Shown here: piece after piece, positions 47,873 to 55,571 of the stretch | How positions within the stretch are numbered: the first letter of the stretch is position 1 | Layout: the number at the start of each line of letters is the position of its first letter | Source: Rhodoferax aquaticus | GTDB taxonomy: Bacteria > Pseudomonadota > Gammaproteobacteria > Burkholderiales > Burkholderiaceae_C | Assembly: GCF_006974105.1 (NCBI RefSeq) | Contig: NZ_CP036282.1 | Span: forward strand, 2,046,001-2,110,000 | Length of the DNA: 64,000 nucleotides | Direction: 5' to 3' | The notes under the pieces: model-generated | The model's database searches: none | What the model saw: the letters and a program-made list of their open reading frames with translations, nothing else | What the model was told of the DNA's origin: nothing | Translations under genes and position numbers: made by a program

Positions 47873-49537
47873 ATGGCAATGATTGAAATTTTTGTGCCCG
47901 ACATCGGCGACTTTGATGAGGTCACTGTGATCGAGTTCATGGTGAAAGTTGGCGACACCGTCAAGGCGGACCAGTCTTTGATCACCGTGGAGTCCGATAA
48001 GGCCTCTATGGAGATCCCCTCCAGCGCAGCTGGTGTGGTGAAAGAGATCAAGGTCAAGATGGGTGATAAGGTGAAGCAAGGCTCGCTGGTCTTGATGCTG
48101 GAAGTGGCTGGTGCTGCGGAGGTAAAAACGGCTGTTGCGCCCGCCGCAGCAGCGCAGGTTGCTCCTGCTTCTGTAGCGCCTGTGCCCCTGGCGGCAGCTG
48201 CCCCAATCGCGGTGGCCGGCCCAGTGGATGTGCGCGTCCCCGATATCGGCGACTTTAAAGACGTGGCGGTGATCGAACTCATGGTCAAGGTGGGAGACAC
48301 CGTCAAGTTGGAGCAAAGCTTGCTCACCGTGGAGAGCGACAAAGCCTCTATGGAAATTCCGTCCAGCGCGGCTGGTGTGGTGAAAGAAATCAAAGCCAAA
48401 GTGGGCGATAAGGTCAACGTTGGCGACCTCGTCTTGGTGCTCGAAGGCGTTGCTGGTGCCGCACCAGCGCCTGCGGCCGCTCCCGCAGCGGTAGCTGCTG
48501 CACCAGCTACTCCTGCAGCAGCTCAGGCTTCTGTGGCCGCTGCCGCAGCAGCACCTGCCGCTGTGGCTGTGCCCGCGCATGCGCCCGGTGGTACCACCCT
48601 CGGTTTGCCCCATGCATCCCCATCCGTGCGCAAGTTCGCCCGCGAGCTGGGCGTGCCTTTGAACGAAGTCAAGGGTTCTGGCCTCAAGGGCCGTATCACC
48701 GAGGCGGACGTGCAAGGCTTCACCCGCTCTGTGATGAGCGGTGCGGTGCAAACGCTGGCCATTGCGGCGCAAGCCAAGGCGTCCGGCAGCAACGACGGCG
48801 CCGGCTTGGGATTAATCCCTTGGCCGAAGGTCGACTTTGCCAAGTTCGGCCCCATCGAGCGCAAGGAACTGTCTCGCATCAAGAAGATCAGCGGTGCCAA
48901 CTTGCTGCGCAACGCGGTCATGATCCCGGCCGTCACCAACCACGACGACGCCGACATCACCGACCTCGAAGCCTTCCGCGTCTCTACCAACAAAGAGAAC
49001 GAGAAGTCGGGTATCAAAGTCACCATGCTGGCCTTCCTGATCAAGGCCTGCGTGGCGGCGCTCAAGAAGTTCCCCGAGTTCAACAGCTCGCTGGACGGCG
49101 ATGCGCTGATCTACAAGCAGTACTACCACATCGGTTTTGCGGCCGACACGCCTAACGGCTTGGTGGTGCCTGTGATCAAAGACGCCGACAAGAAAGGCAT
49201 CTTCCAGATCAGCACCGAGATGGGTGAGCTGGCCAAGAAGGCTAGAGATGGCAAGCTCGGCCCCGCCGACATGAGTGGCGCGACCTTCACCATCTCTTCA
49301 CTGGGTGGTATCGGTGGCCGCTACTTCACGCCCATCATCAACGCGCCTGAAGTCGCCATCCTCGGCGTCTGCAAGAGCCAGATGGAACCCGTATGGGACG
49401 GCAAGGCCTTCCAGCCACGCCTGATGTTGCCCTTGTCGCTGACCTGGGACCACCGCGTGATCGACGGCGCAGCTGCGGCGCGCTTCAACGTCTACCTGGG
49501 CCAGATCCTGGGTGACTTCCGCCGCGTGCTGCTCTAA
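47873..49537 (+). CDS. aceF: Dihydrolipoyl acetyltransferase, E2 of pyruvate dehydrogenase
   Basis: 554 aa from ATG 47873 ([17 protein letters not shown]), the start with a GGAGACAAG ribosome-binding site; an in-frame upstream ATG lies inside aceE. Two lipoyl domains have lipoylated Lys44 and Lys157, both in [12 protein letters not shown]. Ala/Pro linkers follow, then the peripheral subunit-binding domain (SPSVRKFARELGVPL) and the catalytic domain ending with DHRVIDGAAAARF (catalytic His/Asp). It forms the complex core. The lpdA gene, ten bases downstream, has a third lipoyl domain nearly identical to the first. Confidence 0.97.
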   Translation: MAMIEIFVPDIGDFDEVTVIEFMVKVGDTVKADQSLITVESDKASMEIPSSAAGVVKEIKVKMGDKVKQGSLVLMLEVAGAAEVKTAVAPAAAAQVAPASVAPVPLAAAAPIAVAGPVDVRVPDIGDFKDVAVIELMVKVGDTVKLEQSLLTVESDKASMEIPSSAAGVVKEIKAKVGDKVNVGDLVLVLEGVAGAAPAPAAAPAAVAAAPATPAAAQASVAAAAAAPAAVAVPAHAPGGTTLGLPHASPSVRKFARELGVPLNEVKGSGLKGRITEADVQGFTRSVMSGAVQTLAIAAQAKASGSNDGAGLGLIPWPKVDFAKFGPIERKELSRIKKISGANLLRNAVMIPAVTNHDDADITDLEAFRVSTNKENEKSGIKVTMLAFLIKACVAALKKFPEFNSSLDGDALIYKQYYHIGFAADTPNGLVVPVIKDADKKGIFQISTEMGELAKKARDGKLGPADMSGATFTISSLGGIGGRYFTPIINAPEVAILGVCKSQMEPVWDGKAFQPRLMLPLSLTWDHRVIDGAAAARFNVYLGQILGDFRRVLL

Positions 49538-49546
49538 GGAACCTAT

Positions 49547-51403
49547 ATGGCAATCGTAGAAATCAAAGTTCCTGATATTGGTGACTTCGACGAAGTCACC
49601 GTCATTGAGTTGATGGTCAAGCCCGGCGACACCATCAAGGCCGACCAATCTTTGATCACCGTGGAAAGCGACAAAGCGTCCATGGAAATTCCATCGTCCC
49701 AAGCGGGGGTGGTCAAAGAACTTAAGGTCAAGCTAGGTGACAAGGTCAAGCAAGGCTCTGTAGTGTTGATGTTGGAAGGTGCTGCGGCAGCTTCAGCTGA
49801 AAAACTGGCTGCAGCGCCCGCTGTATCTGCGCCCGCAGCTCCTGTTTCTGTAGCGGCTTCCGCTGCTTCGGCCCCTGTGGCCAGCAGCTTCGGCGGCAAT
49901 GCGGACCTGGAGTGCGACCTGGTTGTCATCGGTGGCGGCCCCGGCGGTTACTCGGCAGCGTTCCGTGCGGCTGACTTGGGCCTCAAGGTCATCATGGTCG
50001 AGCGTTATGCCACCCTGGGCGGTGTGTGCTTAAACGTGGGTTGCATCCCCTCCAAGGCCTTGTTGCACGTGGCAGCCGTCATGGACGAGGTCAGCCACAT
50101 GGCCGACCTGGGTGTGGACTTCGGTGCCCCCGTGGTCAACATCGACAAGCTGCGTGGCCACAAAGAAAAGGTCATCGGCAAGTTGACTGGTGGCTTGGCT
50201 GCCATGGCCAAGATGCGCAAAGTCACTACCGTGCGCGGTTACGGCAACTTTGTGGGTGCCAACCACCTGGAAGTGGAAGAAACCAGCGGCACAGCCCAAG
50301 AGAAGACTGGCAGCAAAAAGGTCATCGCCTTCAAGCGCGCCATCATCGCAGCCGGCTCGCAAGCCGTGCGTTTGCCTTTTATGCCCAACGACCCACGCGT
50401 CGTGGACTCTACCGGCGCCTTGGCGCTCAAGGAAGTGCCCAAGCGCATGTTGATTTTGGGCGGCGGCATCATCGGCCTGGAAATGGGCACCGTCTACAGC
50501 ACGCTGGGCGCGCGCCTGGACGTGGTGGAAATGATGGACGGACTGATGCAGGGCGCCGACCGCGACCTGGTCAAGATCTGGCAGAAGATGAACGCCAAGC
50601 GCTTCGACAACATCATGCTCAAGACCAAGACCGTGTCTGCACGCGCCTTGCCTGAAGGCATTGAAGTGACGTTTGCGGCGATGGAAGAGGGCGAGGCTGG
50701 AGGCAACGCAAGCGTTGCGGCCCCCGCACCGCAGGTGTACGACTTGGTACTGCAAGCCGTGGGCCGCACGCCCAATGGCAAGAAGATCAGCGCCGAGAAG
50801 GCGGGTGTGGCGGTGACCGACCGTGGCTTCATCAACGTCGACATCCAGATGCGCACCAACGTGCCACACATCTTCGCCATCGGTGACATCGTGGGCCAGC
50901 CCATGCTGGCGCACAAGGCGGTGCATGAAGCGCACGTAGCAGCCGAAGTGATTGCCGGTGAACTGCAAGGCAACAAAGAATTGGCTGCTGCGGCGTTCAA
51001 CGCCCGCGTGATCCCAAGCGTGGCTTACACCGACCCCGAAGTGGCATGGGTGGGTCTCACCGAAGACCAGGCCAAGGCGCAAGGCATCAAAGTCAAGAAG
51101 GGCCTGTTCCCCTGGACTGCATCCGGCCGCGCGATTGCCAATGGTCGCGACGAAGGTGTTACCAAACTTTTGTTTGATGACTCCCCGGAGGCACATGGCC
51201 ACGGCAAGATTCTTGGCGGCGGCATGGTCGGCACGCACGCCGGCGACATGATCGGCGAGATCGCGCTGGCCATCGAGATGGGCGCAGACGCGGTGGACAT
51301 CGGCAAGACCATCCACCCCCACCCCACGCTAGGCGAAAGCATCGGCATGGCGGCGGAGATTGCACATGGTAGCTGCACGGATGTGCCGCCGCAGAAGAAA
51401 TAG
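49547..51403 (+). CDS. lpdA: Dihydrolipoyl dehydrogenase with N-terminal lipoyl domain, E3
   Basis: 618 aa. A lipoyl domain (1-80, Lys43 in [12 protein letters not shown]) and Ala/Pro linker precede a complete flavoprotein disulphide reductase: FAD motif [20 protein letters not shown], redox pair [13 protein letters not shown]-binding [20 protein letters not shown] and C-terminal active-site [12 protein letters not shown]3 enzymes with their own lipoyl domain are known from several betaproteobacteria. It reoxidises dihydrolipoamide of AceF and passes electrons to NAD+. A strong terminator follows. Confidence 0.97.
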   Translation: MAIVEIKVPDIGDFDEVTVIELMVKPGDTIKADQSLITVESDKASMEIPSSQAGVVKELKVKLGDKVKQGSVVLMLEGAAAASAEKLAAAPAVSAPAAPVSVAASAASAPVASSFGGNADLECDLVVIGGGPGGYSAAFRAADLGLKVIMVERYATLGGVCLNVGCIPSKALLHVAAVMDEVSHMADLGVDFGAPVVNIDKLRGHKEKVIGKLTGGLAAMAKMRKVTTVRGYGNFVGANHLEVEETSGTAQEKTGSKKVIAFKRAIIAAGSQAVRLPFMPNDPRVVDSTGALALKEVPKRMLILGGGIIGLEMGTVYSTLGARLDVVEMMDGLMQGADRDLVKIWQKMNAKRFDNIMLKTKTVSARALPEGIEVTFAAMEEGEAGGNASVAAPAPQVYDLVLQAVGRTPNGKKISAEKAGVAVTDRGFINVDIQMRTNVPHIFAIGDIVGQPMLAHKAVHEAHVAAEVIAGELQGNKELAAAAFNARVIPSVAYTDPEVAWVGLTEDQAKAQGIKVKKGLFPWTASGRAIANGRDEGVTKLLFDDSPEAHGHGKILGGGMVGTHAGDMIGEIALAIEMGADAVDIGKTIHPHPTLGESIGMAAEIAHGSCTDVPPQKK

Positions 51404-51423
51404 GCTGGCTTGAGCCACAAAGC

Positions 51424-51458
51424 AAAAAGCCCGAACTGGCAACGGTTCGGGCTTTTTT
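51424..51458 (+). terminator. Terminator of the aceE-aceF-lpdA operon
   Basis: AAAGCCCGAAC pairs with GTTCGGGCTTT around an 8-base loop and runs into six T. It is 20 bases after the lpdA stop and marks the border between core and accessory DNA. Confidence 0.93.
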
Positions 51459-52076
51459 GTATTGCGTGTCAGTGCGACAAAGTAAACCCGCTCAGGTCTG
51501 ACTCCAGTCATCAGGCGAGCCTGGCTGGGACATGGCCGCACAACCCGCGCCAGGCCTCAAGCCATCTTGCATCCCAAACCCTCGCCATTGAATGGCTGCA
51601 AACACTCAAACTGTTTGGGGAAAACGCGCTTCGAGTCTCAAAGTTTGAGTCAAACTTTGCCTCACGCGCTTGAATTTTCTATCCGGGGCTGGAGCAGTTT
51701 TAGAGGCGGAAATGCCTGCACGCGATCACTGCGTGGTGTCCAGCATCGTTCAACTGGCGCTTTACAAAGGGGCTAAAGCGCGGGGTGGGGAAGACCGCGC
51801 CGATCAGTTAGTGGCCTACACCCCAAAGTGCCATGTCGAGCCGCTGGAGATGCGCATTGCTCTGCGCGCGCCTGAGTTGCACCAAACTGCACGTTTATGT
51901 ACGTTTGCCTTCATCCGCCCCTGCTTTCATTTGTAAATCTTTAGACACGATGATGGTGAAACATCGAAAAACTGAGTCTCATGACCCCGGCGGGTGATGC
52001 ATGTGGGCAAAACCCTCGCTAGCCTCTAGAAGGCTTACATCGCCCAAGCAAATAACTATCTGTGGAGAACACTCTT
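51459..52076. other. Long gap between lpdA and the accessory cluster
   Basis: About 620 bases with no convincing gene. A weak plus-strand open frame (51670-51936, TTG start) lacks a ribosome-binding site and family features. The notable element is a perfect palindrome at 51639-51659. GGAGA at 52064-52068 serves the next gene. The promoter of the downstream cluster is expected here, but no clear -35/-10 pair was found. Confidence 0.6.
51639..51659. promoter_or_regulatory. Perfect 10-bp palindrome, possible operator
   Basis: Arms CAAAGTTTGA and TCAAACTTTG around a single G. A related half-site, ACTCAAACTGTTTG, lies 35 bases upstream (51604), and the palindrome is bracketed by a direct repeat ACGCGCTT. 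AT-rich arms without a T-run suggest a protein-binding site rather than a terminator. Confidence 0.5.
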
Positions 52077-53624
52077 GTGAGCACCTCTTTTGCAATGTCT
52101 GGCCGCTGGGTCTGCGTATCGTGTGTGTTGACCGTACTTGGCGGTTGCGCTCAGTTTCAGGCTGCAAGAGACGAAGGCCATCGCAAGGAGACCATTGAGC
52201 AGATCAGCCGGGTTGATCAGCACAGCAGTTACCCGGCAATGCGTCGGGACAGTTTTGAACAAGTCAACTTGTTGGAGTTGATCGACCCTGAAGGTCAATC
52301 CGTGCGGGATGGATATAGCAAGGACTGGCGACTAACGGTGACAGACGAAGTGAAGGGAAACATTGGCTTCGGCCAGCGCTACGACCTAGTCCTAAGCTGG
52401 TTTGGACGCCAGCCCGATGGGGATGATTGGAAGCGCCTGCGTCGCAACAGCGTGCAAGACAAAATCATTGCGGTCTCTACGTCCCGCTGCAATGTGTTCA
52501 AGACCTACCTACGTCGCCAACAGGTAGACGTTAACTTCACGCTGGGGTCACTCACCACAGCCGCCGGTGTTCTTGGCGCTGTTTTACCCGGTGCCGACGC
52601 ATCGCGCAGCCTCGCTGGGGCCGCCGGCTTGTTCAGCGGCATACGCAGTGAATACAACCAAAGTTACTACAGCAACTTGGCAGCACACGTTATCGTGCAA
52701 GGCATTGAGCTGCGGCAAAACCGTTTGAAGAAAGAACTGGTGGAGGCCCGTCAAGGCAAAAGCATTGCCGAATACTCCATGGAAGCCGCAATCAATGACG
52801 CCATCGTGATCGACGGCAATTGCTCCGCAGTGTCAGGCTTGATCGAAGCGCAAGATTCGATCCGCGAGGTAGAAAGCCCAGGCATGCGCATGGCGGCGCG
52901 CGCTATGGCCGGAGCCAACGCGCTGAAGGAAATCCAAAACACCCCCTCGTCAAAACTAGTGGCAGACGGCACGCTGGACAAGTTGCTGGCGCTGGCGGGG
53001 AGCGACGTGCCGTCCATGTTGGTCACCTCCACCCGCACCGACTTAAATGGGAATCCCAGCCGCGCTCTTGCAAATGCGAACAGCGCCGCAGAACGTATTG
53101 GCGCTTACATTGCACAACAAGGTAGTCAGGTAGTGGGTGAATTTGAAGCCTTGCAGGAAAAAGCCAAAGAAGGCAGCCGAAGCGAACTGAAATCGTCCGA
53201 GGTCCGAAAAACCTTGGAGGCCGCAGTGAACACCAGCGTACTTGAGCCATTGACCAAGCTTCATGGCACCAAACCTGCCGTTTTGACTGCTTGCCTACAG
53301 ACCTTGGTTGAACCCACAGCAGTACTGGGGGCTGCAGTTGCGAAGATGGCTCTAACCCAAGCCGACCCTGACGCGCGGATTACCGGGCAACTTGCGCTAG
53401 ACAAGGCGCACGCCGAAGTTGCTGCTGCCGTTGCAAAAGTAGAGCGCGTTATTGAAAAGGCGCAAACAGAAATTGGTGCAAGAACGAAGGCAACGCTTGA
53501 CGCACTCAAGGCCAAAGCCGCATCAGATAAGGGCGTCAAAGACTTGAAGCTCGGCGATGTTACTGATGCCATTAACAAACTAGGGGCACCAACAAGTTTC
53601 GGCTGCGGGACAGAAACCCCGTGA
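52077..53624 (+). CDS. Large lipoprotein of unknown function in a VgrG-linked cluster
   Basis: 515 aa from GTG 52077, supported by GGAGA eight bases upstream; an in-frame GTG at 52062 is less likely. It has a lipoprotein signal with lipobox VLGGC after MSGRWVCVSCVLTVLGG. The mature chain is largely helical: a charged N-terminal region, a small Gly/Ala-rich stretch (GSLTTAAGVLGAVLPGADAS, about 160-180) that could touch a membrane, and long helices rich in Ala/Glu/Lys with coiled-coil pattern (about 410-495). I recognise no family. It is first of four co-directional genes ending in vgrG; an outer-membrane-linked accessory or immunity role is only a guess. Confidence 0.75.
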   Translation: MSTSFAMSGRWVCVSCVLTVLGGCAQFQAARDEGHRKETIEQISRVDQHSSYPAMRRDSFEQVNLLELIDPEGQSVRDGYSKDWRLTVTDEVKGNIGFGQRYDLVLSWFGRQPDGDDWKRLRRNSVQDKIIAVSTSRCNVFKTYLRRQQVDVNFTLGSLTTAAGVLGAVLPGADASRSLAGAAGLFSGIRSEYNQSYYSNLAAHVIVQGIELRQNRLKKELVEARQGKSIAEYSMEAAINDAIVIDGNCSAVSGLIEAQDSIREVESPGMRMAARAMAGANALKEIQNTPSSKLVADGTLDKLLALAGSDVPSMLVTSTRTDLNGNPSRALANANSAAERIGAYIAQQGSQVVGEFEALQEKAKEGSRSELKSSEVRKTLEAAVNTSVLEPLTKLHGTKPAVLTACLQTLVEPTAVLGAAVAKMALTQADPDARITGQLALDKAHAEVAAAVAKVERVIEKAQTEIGARTKATLDALKAKAASDKGVKDLKLGDVTDAINKLGAPTSFGCGTETP

Positions 53625-53722
53625 GTCAAGCTTATTAAATCAGTGCACTTGCCCACCGAATCGACTCTCTTACAACGCAAGCCAAGCAAACCCACTGAGC
53701 GTTTTATTCCAAAGGAGACTCC

Positions 53723-54400
53723 ATGTTCACCGTCACAGTGACCCCAGACCAGCTGCACATGCGCCAAGGCGCTGGCACGGGGTTTGATTCAATAGGTTTC
53801 GTCATTCGGGGCACCGTGCTCACTTCCACAGCCATAGACAGCACAGGCACTTGGCTTCAGGTCAAAGAAGGCGGGGCAAAAGGCAAAGCCGGCTGGTGCA
53901 GCGCCCGCTATCTGCTGCCAGACGCGCCCATAGCCCCGTGGCTGGCTGTGTCCATCAAGGAGATTGGCATCAAAGAATACGCAGGCACTGACAGCAATCA
54001 CCCCCGTATTCAGCTTTACCTGTCGACCGTCAACAACCTGAGCGATCTAGACAAACTGCAAGACGAAACAGCGTGGTGCAGTTGCTTCATGAACTGGTGC
54101 GTAGAGCAATGCGACCTCGTGGGCACTGATTCCGCATGGGCCAAATCGTGGGGCAATTGGCGCAGCAGCATACCTGTCGCTAGCGCCCAAACGGGAGATA
54201 TCGCCGTGTTTGACCGGAGCAACGCCAATGGTGGTGGTGGCCATGTAGCCATATTCATCACATTGGATGCAGACAAGAAAAATGTGTTGGTGCTCGGTGG
54301 CAACCAATCGAATGCTGTGCGATATGCGTGGTACCCGGTGGATGGAGTGCAGCATGGCACGAAATACAAATTGTTATCTGTGCGCAGGAGTGGTATGTGA
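53723..54400 (+). CDS. SH3-like plus TIGR02594/NlpC-type amidase domain protein
   Basis: 225 aa with AAAGGAG before the ATG. Residues 1-66 form a bacterial SH3 domain (TPDQLHMRQGAGTGFDSIG to GWCSARYL) that would bind peptidoglycan. Residues about 72-222 match the TIGR02594 type, a papain-like (CHAP/NlpC-related) fold, with candidate catalytic Cys119 in WCSCFMNWC and His174 in GGGHVAIF. No signal peptide is seen, so export would need another route such as type VI secretion. Peptidoglycan amidase or peptidase activity is inferred. Its stop overlaps the patatin gene start, and vgrG is two genes on. Confidence 0.82.
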   Translation: MFTVTVTPDQLHMRQGAGTGFDSIGFVIRGTVLTSTAIDSTGTWLQVKEGGAKGKAGWCSARYLLPDAPIAPWLAVSIKEIGIKEYAGTDSNHPRIQLYLSTVNNLSDLDKLQDETAWCSCFMNWCVEQCDLVGTDSAWAKSWGNWRSSIPVASAQTGDIAVFDRSNANGGGGHVAIFITLDADKKNVLVLGGNQSNAVRYAWYPVDGVQHGTKYKLLSVRRSGM

Positions 54401-55404
54401 CAACGAGAACTATCTTGTCCATTGACGGCGGCGGTGTGCGCGGCCTATTGTCTGCCGGTGTATTGGCGCACATCGAACAGCTACTGCGAAGCCGAAACTC
54501 GCTTGCCGAGGGTGGCATTGCTCACAACTTTGACCTGATCGTTGGTACCTCATCAGGTGCTTTGATAGGGCTGGGCTTGGCCGTAGGTAACAGTGCACAA
54601 GCGATGGTCGGCGTGTACCAGCGCCATGCGAAAAGCATTTTTTCAGCATCTTGGCTAGGCAAATGGATCAATCCGCTAGTCGGCAACAACGGTGCCACCT
54701 ATAAACCTGACGGGCTGGAGCGCGTCTTGCGCGACATACTGGCCGATTACACCTTGGGACATTTGGGCTCCACCGCTATCGAAAGCCAACGCCCAGACCG
54801 TAATGCTCCTTTGTTGATGTGTACCGCCTACGACACCCAGCAGGCCACGCCACGTTTTTTCAAGAGCTGGAAACCGGCTCATCAAAATCTGCCGGCATGG
54901 CAAGTGGCCCGTGCCAGTTCAGCTGCACCCACCTACTTTCCGCCGATGACGATGACCATCAACACCGACGATCCATCTGACCCATCACCGCCAGCCACAT
55001 TGATAGACGGTGGCCTGTTCGCCAACAACCCCGCTATGTCTGCGTGGGCCGAAGCCAAAAAACTGTGGCCTGAAGACGACATACTGATCTTGAGCATCGG
55101 TTCGGGCGAGCGGCAAGAAAAATACAGTGCCAACGACAAGCAGTTTTGCAACATGTTCAACCTCATCAAACCCACCTTCAATGCCATGTTTGACGGCCAA
55201 AGTGATGCGGTGGAGTATCAACTGGGCAAGCTATATGCGGACTCTGGCAACTACCTCCGCCTGCAAACTGAATTGGCACAGGCTAGCGATTCGCTGGACA
55301 ACGTTGAGGCTGGAAATTTGCGAGCCCTGGAGGCTGAAGCGATGCGGCTAGTCGCTAGTCAGACTGGAGCCATTGATGCGTTTATTCAGGGAGCATGGAG
55401 ATGA
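54397..55404 (+). CDS. Patatin-like phospholipase
   Basis: 335 aa from GTG 54397, which overlaps the previous stop (ATGTGA), so translation is coupled. A longer frame reaches back into the amidase gene but is unlikely. The patatin set is complete: oxyanion loop DGGGVRG at residues 10-16, nucleophile Ser52 in GTSSG, and catalytic Asp204 in DGGLFANNP. Patatin enzymes remove acyl chains from phospholipids. With a peptidoglycan hydrolase gene on one side and vgrG on the other, an antibacterial type VI effector is plausible; a CapV-like defence effector is less so because no nucleotide-cyclase gene is near. Confidence 0.88.
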   Translation: MTTRTILSIDGGGVRGLLSAGVLAHIEQLLRSRNSLAEGGIAHNFDLIVGTSSGALIGLGLAVGNSAQAMVGVYQRHAKSIFSASWLGKWINPLVGNNGATYKPDGLERVLRDILADYTLGHLGSTAIESQRPDRNAPLLMCTAYDTQQATPRFFKSWKPAHQNLPAWQVARASSAAPTYFPPMTMTINTDDPSDPSPPATLIDGGLFANNPAMSAWAEAKKLWPEDDILILSIGSGERQEKYSANDKQFCNMFNLIKPTFNAMFDGQSDAVEYQLGKLYADSGNYLRLQTELAQASDSLDNVEAGNLRALEAEAMRLVASQTGAIDAFIQGAWR

Positions 55405-55502
55405 GTGAAGCAAGCCCAGCGCATGTGGGGCAAACGCTTTAGCGAAGTCGCCAGCCAAATCCCCCCCGACCTGCTGCAGGCCTGGGACCGCGACGTGCCC
55501 TG
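55404..55502 (+). pseudogene. Short remnant ORF before vgrG
   Basis: 32 codons from GTG 55404 overlapping the patatin stop: VKQAQRMWGKRFSEVASQIP then PDLLQAWDRDVP. The codons are protein-like and the ending reads like the C-terminus of a larger protein, so this is probably the tail of a lost gene. It could also be a small real peptide; no family is recognised. Confidence 0.35.
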
Positions 55503-55571
55503 AGCACCCCCCCAATACGACCCTGAACGCGACCTTGAACGCAAGCCCACCCTACGCACGGAGCATCCACC

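Noticed and set aside
46015..48417. An 800-codon open frame antisense to aceE/aceF
   Set aside because: It mirrors the codon structure of two clearly real genes; its translation is low-complexity and His/Val-rich with no family features.
50030..51322. A 430-codon open frame antisense to lpdA
   Set aside because: Same reason: lpdA is complete with all motifs, and the antisense product is unlike any protein family.
51670..51936. A small frame in the lpdA-lipoprotein gap
   Set aside because: TTG start without ribosome-binding site, no signal or domain; kept as part of the non-coding description.
54397..55404. Patatin as a CBASS CapV-type defence effector
   Set aside because: No cyclic-nucleotide synthase, Cap2/Cap3 or sensor gene is nearby, whereas vgrG is adjacent.
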